Source: an uncultured Dehalococcoidia bacterium
GTDB lineage: Bacteria; Chloroflexota; Dehalococcoidia; Dehalococcoidales; Fen-1064
Length of the DNA: 35,571 bases
Direction of reading: 5' to 3'
Assembly (NCBI GenBank): GCA_903916765.1
Contig: CAIWXV010000078.1
Span: 1 to 35,571 of the forward strand
Part shown: in pieces, positions 34,159 to 35,571 of the stretch
Numbering within the stretch: position 1 is the stretch's first letter
How the letters are laid out: the number at the start of each line of letters is the position of its first letter
Made by a program: the position numbers and the translations under genes
Notes under the pieces: model-generated
Told to the model about the DNA's origin: nothing
Seen by the model: the letters and a program-made list of their open reading frames with translations, nothing else
Databases searched by the model: none

Positions 34159-34172
34159 GTCTTTTTCCTCCT

Positions 34173-35420
34173 TCAGTGATTGACTGTGCCTTGTAACGAC
34201 CAGGGGCTGGTAAGCTCTATCTTTAAGTGTACCAGTTTTCCCGCATAGTTTGCATTATCGCTGAAAAAGACCAATTTATCTGTGCCGGTGCGACCATACC
34301 ATTTTCCTTTCTCTTTGCCTTCGACAAGGACTTCTACGGTTTTTTCCATCAACCCGGCATTAATCTTGGTAGCGATTTTTTCTTGAAGTTTCTCAACTAT
34401 CGATAAACGCCGTTTTTTCTCGTCAGCTGGGACATCATCCACCAATTCTCTGGCGGCAATCGTACCCGGTCGGGGAGAGTAAGCGGCAATATGAACAGTA
34501 TCGAACCTCAATTCCGTTAGCACATCGACCGTTTGTTGAAATTGCGCTTCGGTTTCCGTGGGAAAACCGACGATAATATCGTTACTCAATGAGATATCGG
34601 GTATTTCACGGCGTATCTCATTGATGAGTCGGCGGTAATCTTCTACGGTATAGCCGCGTCTCATTGCCTTCAAAATTTCATTACTGCCGGATTGCATCGG
34701 GAGATTGATGTTTTTACAGACTTTATCCAATTCGGTAATCCTTTGAATTAGACGGAGGCTCATATCTTTGGGGTGGTTGGTCAGAAAGCGGATACGATAA
34801 AGGTTGTCAATGCCATTCAGTTCGGTGAGAAGGTCGGCAAGGTCCGGTTTATCGGGCAAATCATGCCCGTAGGAGTCGACATTTTGCCCGAGCAGGGTGA
34901 CTTCCATGGTGCCACGTTTTACCAGTTCTTTCACTTCGCAGACTACTTCGGATAGAGGACGACTTCTTTCTCTGCCACGGCGATACGGAACAACACAGTA
35001 CGCACAGAAGTTATTGCAACCCTGAATGATGGGTACATAGGTGGTGGGTTGCGGTTGCTTCGGTAGGGCCTGCGACCACTCATTCAGGTCTTCCCATGGG
35101 GGACCATCGCCGGCTTTGAAAAAATAGTCAACATAAGGGAAATTTGCTTTGAGACGGTCGATATTCGAATCCACCCAGCAGCCGGTAACAGCCAGTATCA
35201 GACCAGGGTGCGACTTTTTGAGTGTTTTTAAATTGCGCAGTTTATTAACGGCACGGTCTTCGGCATTCTGACGGACAACACAGGTATTGAGGATGATAAT
35301 ATCTGCCTGTGTGGCATTGGGAACTACCTGATAGCCTTTTTGGTCGAACAGACTGGCAAGGCGTTCCGATTCTGCTTTGTTCATCTGGCACCCGATTGTC
35401 CAGATATGATAGTTAGGCAT
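34173..35420 (-). CDS. miaB: tRNA-2-methylthio-N6-dimethylallyladenosine synthase
   Basis: MiaB adds the methylthio group to i6A37 in tRNAs reading UNN codons. The N-terminal MTTase domain has cluster cysteines C11, C47 and C81. The radical SAM motif is GCNNFCAYCVVPYRRGRERSR-like with C135, C139 and C142, and a TRAM domain closes the protein (about 350-415; VLVEGKEKGKWYGRTGTD). At 415 residues it is somewhat short because it lacks an N-terminal extension. The motif GCNNFCxYCVVP favours MiaB over RimO or MtaB. yajC follows after 14 bases. Confidence 0.95.
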   Translation of the reverse strand: MPNYHIWTIGCQMNKAESERLASLFDQKGYQVVPNATQADIIILNTCVVRQNAEDRAVNKLRNLKTLKKSHPGLILAVTGCWVDSNIDRLKANFPYVDYFFKAGDGPPWEDLNEWSQALPKQPQPTTYVPIIQGCNNFCAYCVVPYRRGRERSRPLSEVVCEVKELVKRGTMEVTLLGQNVDSYGHDLPDKPDLADLLTELNGIDNLYRIRFLTNHPKDMSLRLIQRITELDKVCKNINLPMQSGSNEILKAMRRGYTVEDYRRLINEIRREIPDISLSNDIIVGFPTETEAQFQQTVDVLTELRFDTVHIAAYSPRPGTIAARELVDDVPADEKKRRLSIVEKLQEKIATKINAGLMEKTVEVLVEGKEKGKWYGRTGTDKLVFFSDNANYAGKLVHLKIELTSPWSLQGTVNH

Positions 35421-35479
35421 TGGTTATTTCTTCCTTAAAACGGTCAAAATGTGTGGGAATGATGGGCTGTTGGTTAAGA

Positions 35480-35571
35480 TGGCGGAGGGAGTGGGATTTG
35501 AACCCACGACCCCGATTTCTCAGGGCAACCGCTTAGCAGGCGGCCGCACTAGACCACTATGCGATCCCTCC
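35480..35571 (-). tRNA. tRNA-Ser(GCT)
   Basis: The minus strand starts at the window edge with acceptor GGAGGGA, paired with TCCCTCC. It has anticodon loop CTGCTAA (anticodon GCT), a long class II variable arm (TTGCCCTGAGAAATCGGGG region), T arm GTGGG-TTCAAAT-CCCAC, discriminator G and encoded CCA. The 5' end falls exactly on the last base, so the gene appears complete. It reads AGC and AGT. Confidence 0.94.

Overview
The window is bacterial chromosomal housekeeping DNA: 29 protein genes I consider real (polA cut by the left edge), two gene remnants and three tRNA genes, packed in short operons on both strands. The single-subunit genes dnaA, gyrB, gyrA, polA and obgE lie within 18 kb, which is common near a replication origin. 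An ApgM-like gene sits against lysC, and a CooT-type nickel protein sits in a Fur-linked metal-uptake operon. Together with the protein wording this reminds me most of the Dehalococcoidia (Chloroflexota), probably an uncultured member. That placement is from memory of gene families, not from a search.

Layout. 1-1656 (-) is the first 552 codons of polA. gyrB (+) follows behind a promoter and a terminator-like leader hairpin. From 3886 to 8887 (-) lie a UPF0371/DUF1846 gene, nadD, obgE and dnaA; nadD seems to start at ATT. The largest gene-free stretch (8888-9424) holds hairpins and is a candidate for part of the origin. fmt and mazG (+) follow, then a scar with a HAD-phosphatase stub and a truncated GNAT acetyltransferase, then tRNA-Pro(CGG).

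11739-17497 (+) carries an ApgM-type protein (probable homoserine kinase) with lysC, then a TPR protein with gyrA. 17521-20147 (-) is a radical SAM protein coupled to a metallo-beta-lactamase-fold hydrolase. A HIT protein, tRNA-Glu(TTC), a VTT membrane protein, a DUF6504-like protein and argC follow, then folC-dtd (+).

25130-29189 (+) reads as one metal-homeostasis operon: Fur-family regulator, small DUF8180-like protein, CooT-like nickel protein, TroA/ZnuA-type lipoprotein, ATPase, permease and a methyltransferase. The binding protein lacks most of the usual zinc ligands, and two TTGCAA-containing palindromes flank the regulator region. This is the best candidate here for an undescribed variant system. 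The rest (-) is traR/dksA-lspA-rluD-nadC behind a good promoter, nadB, yajC (with an unusual lipobox), miaB and tRNA-Ser(GCT).

The genes mainly serve replication and topology (polA, gyrB, gyrA, dnaA), NAD synthesis (nadB, nadC, nadD), aspartate-family and arginine synthesis, translation quality (fmt, dtd, miaB, rluD, tRNAs) and metal uptake. Promoters found by eye often have an extended -10 (TGnTAnnnT), and several genes look leaderless. I saw no CRISPR array, insertion sequence, prophage or rRNA gene.
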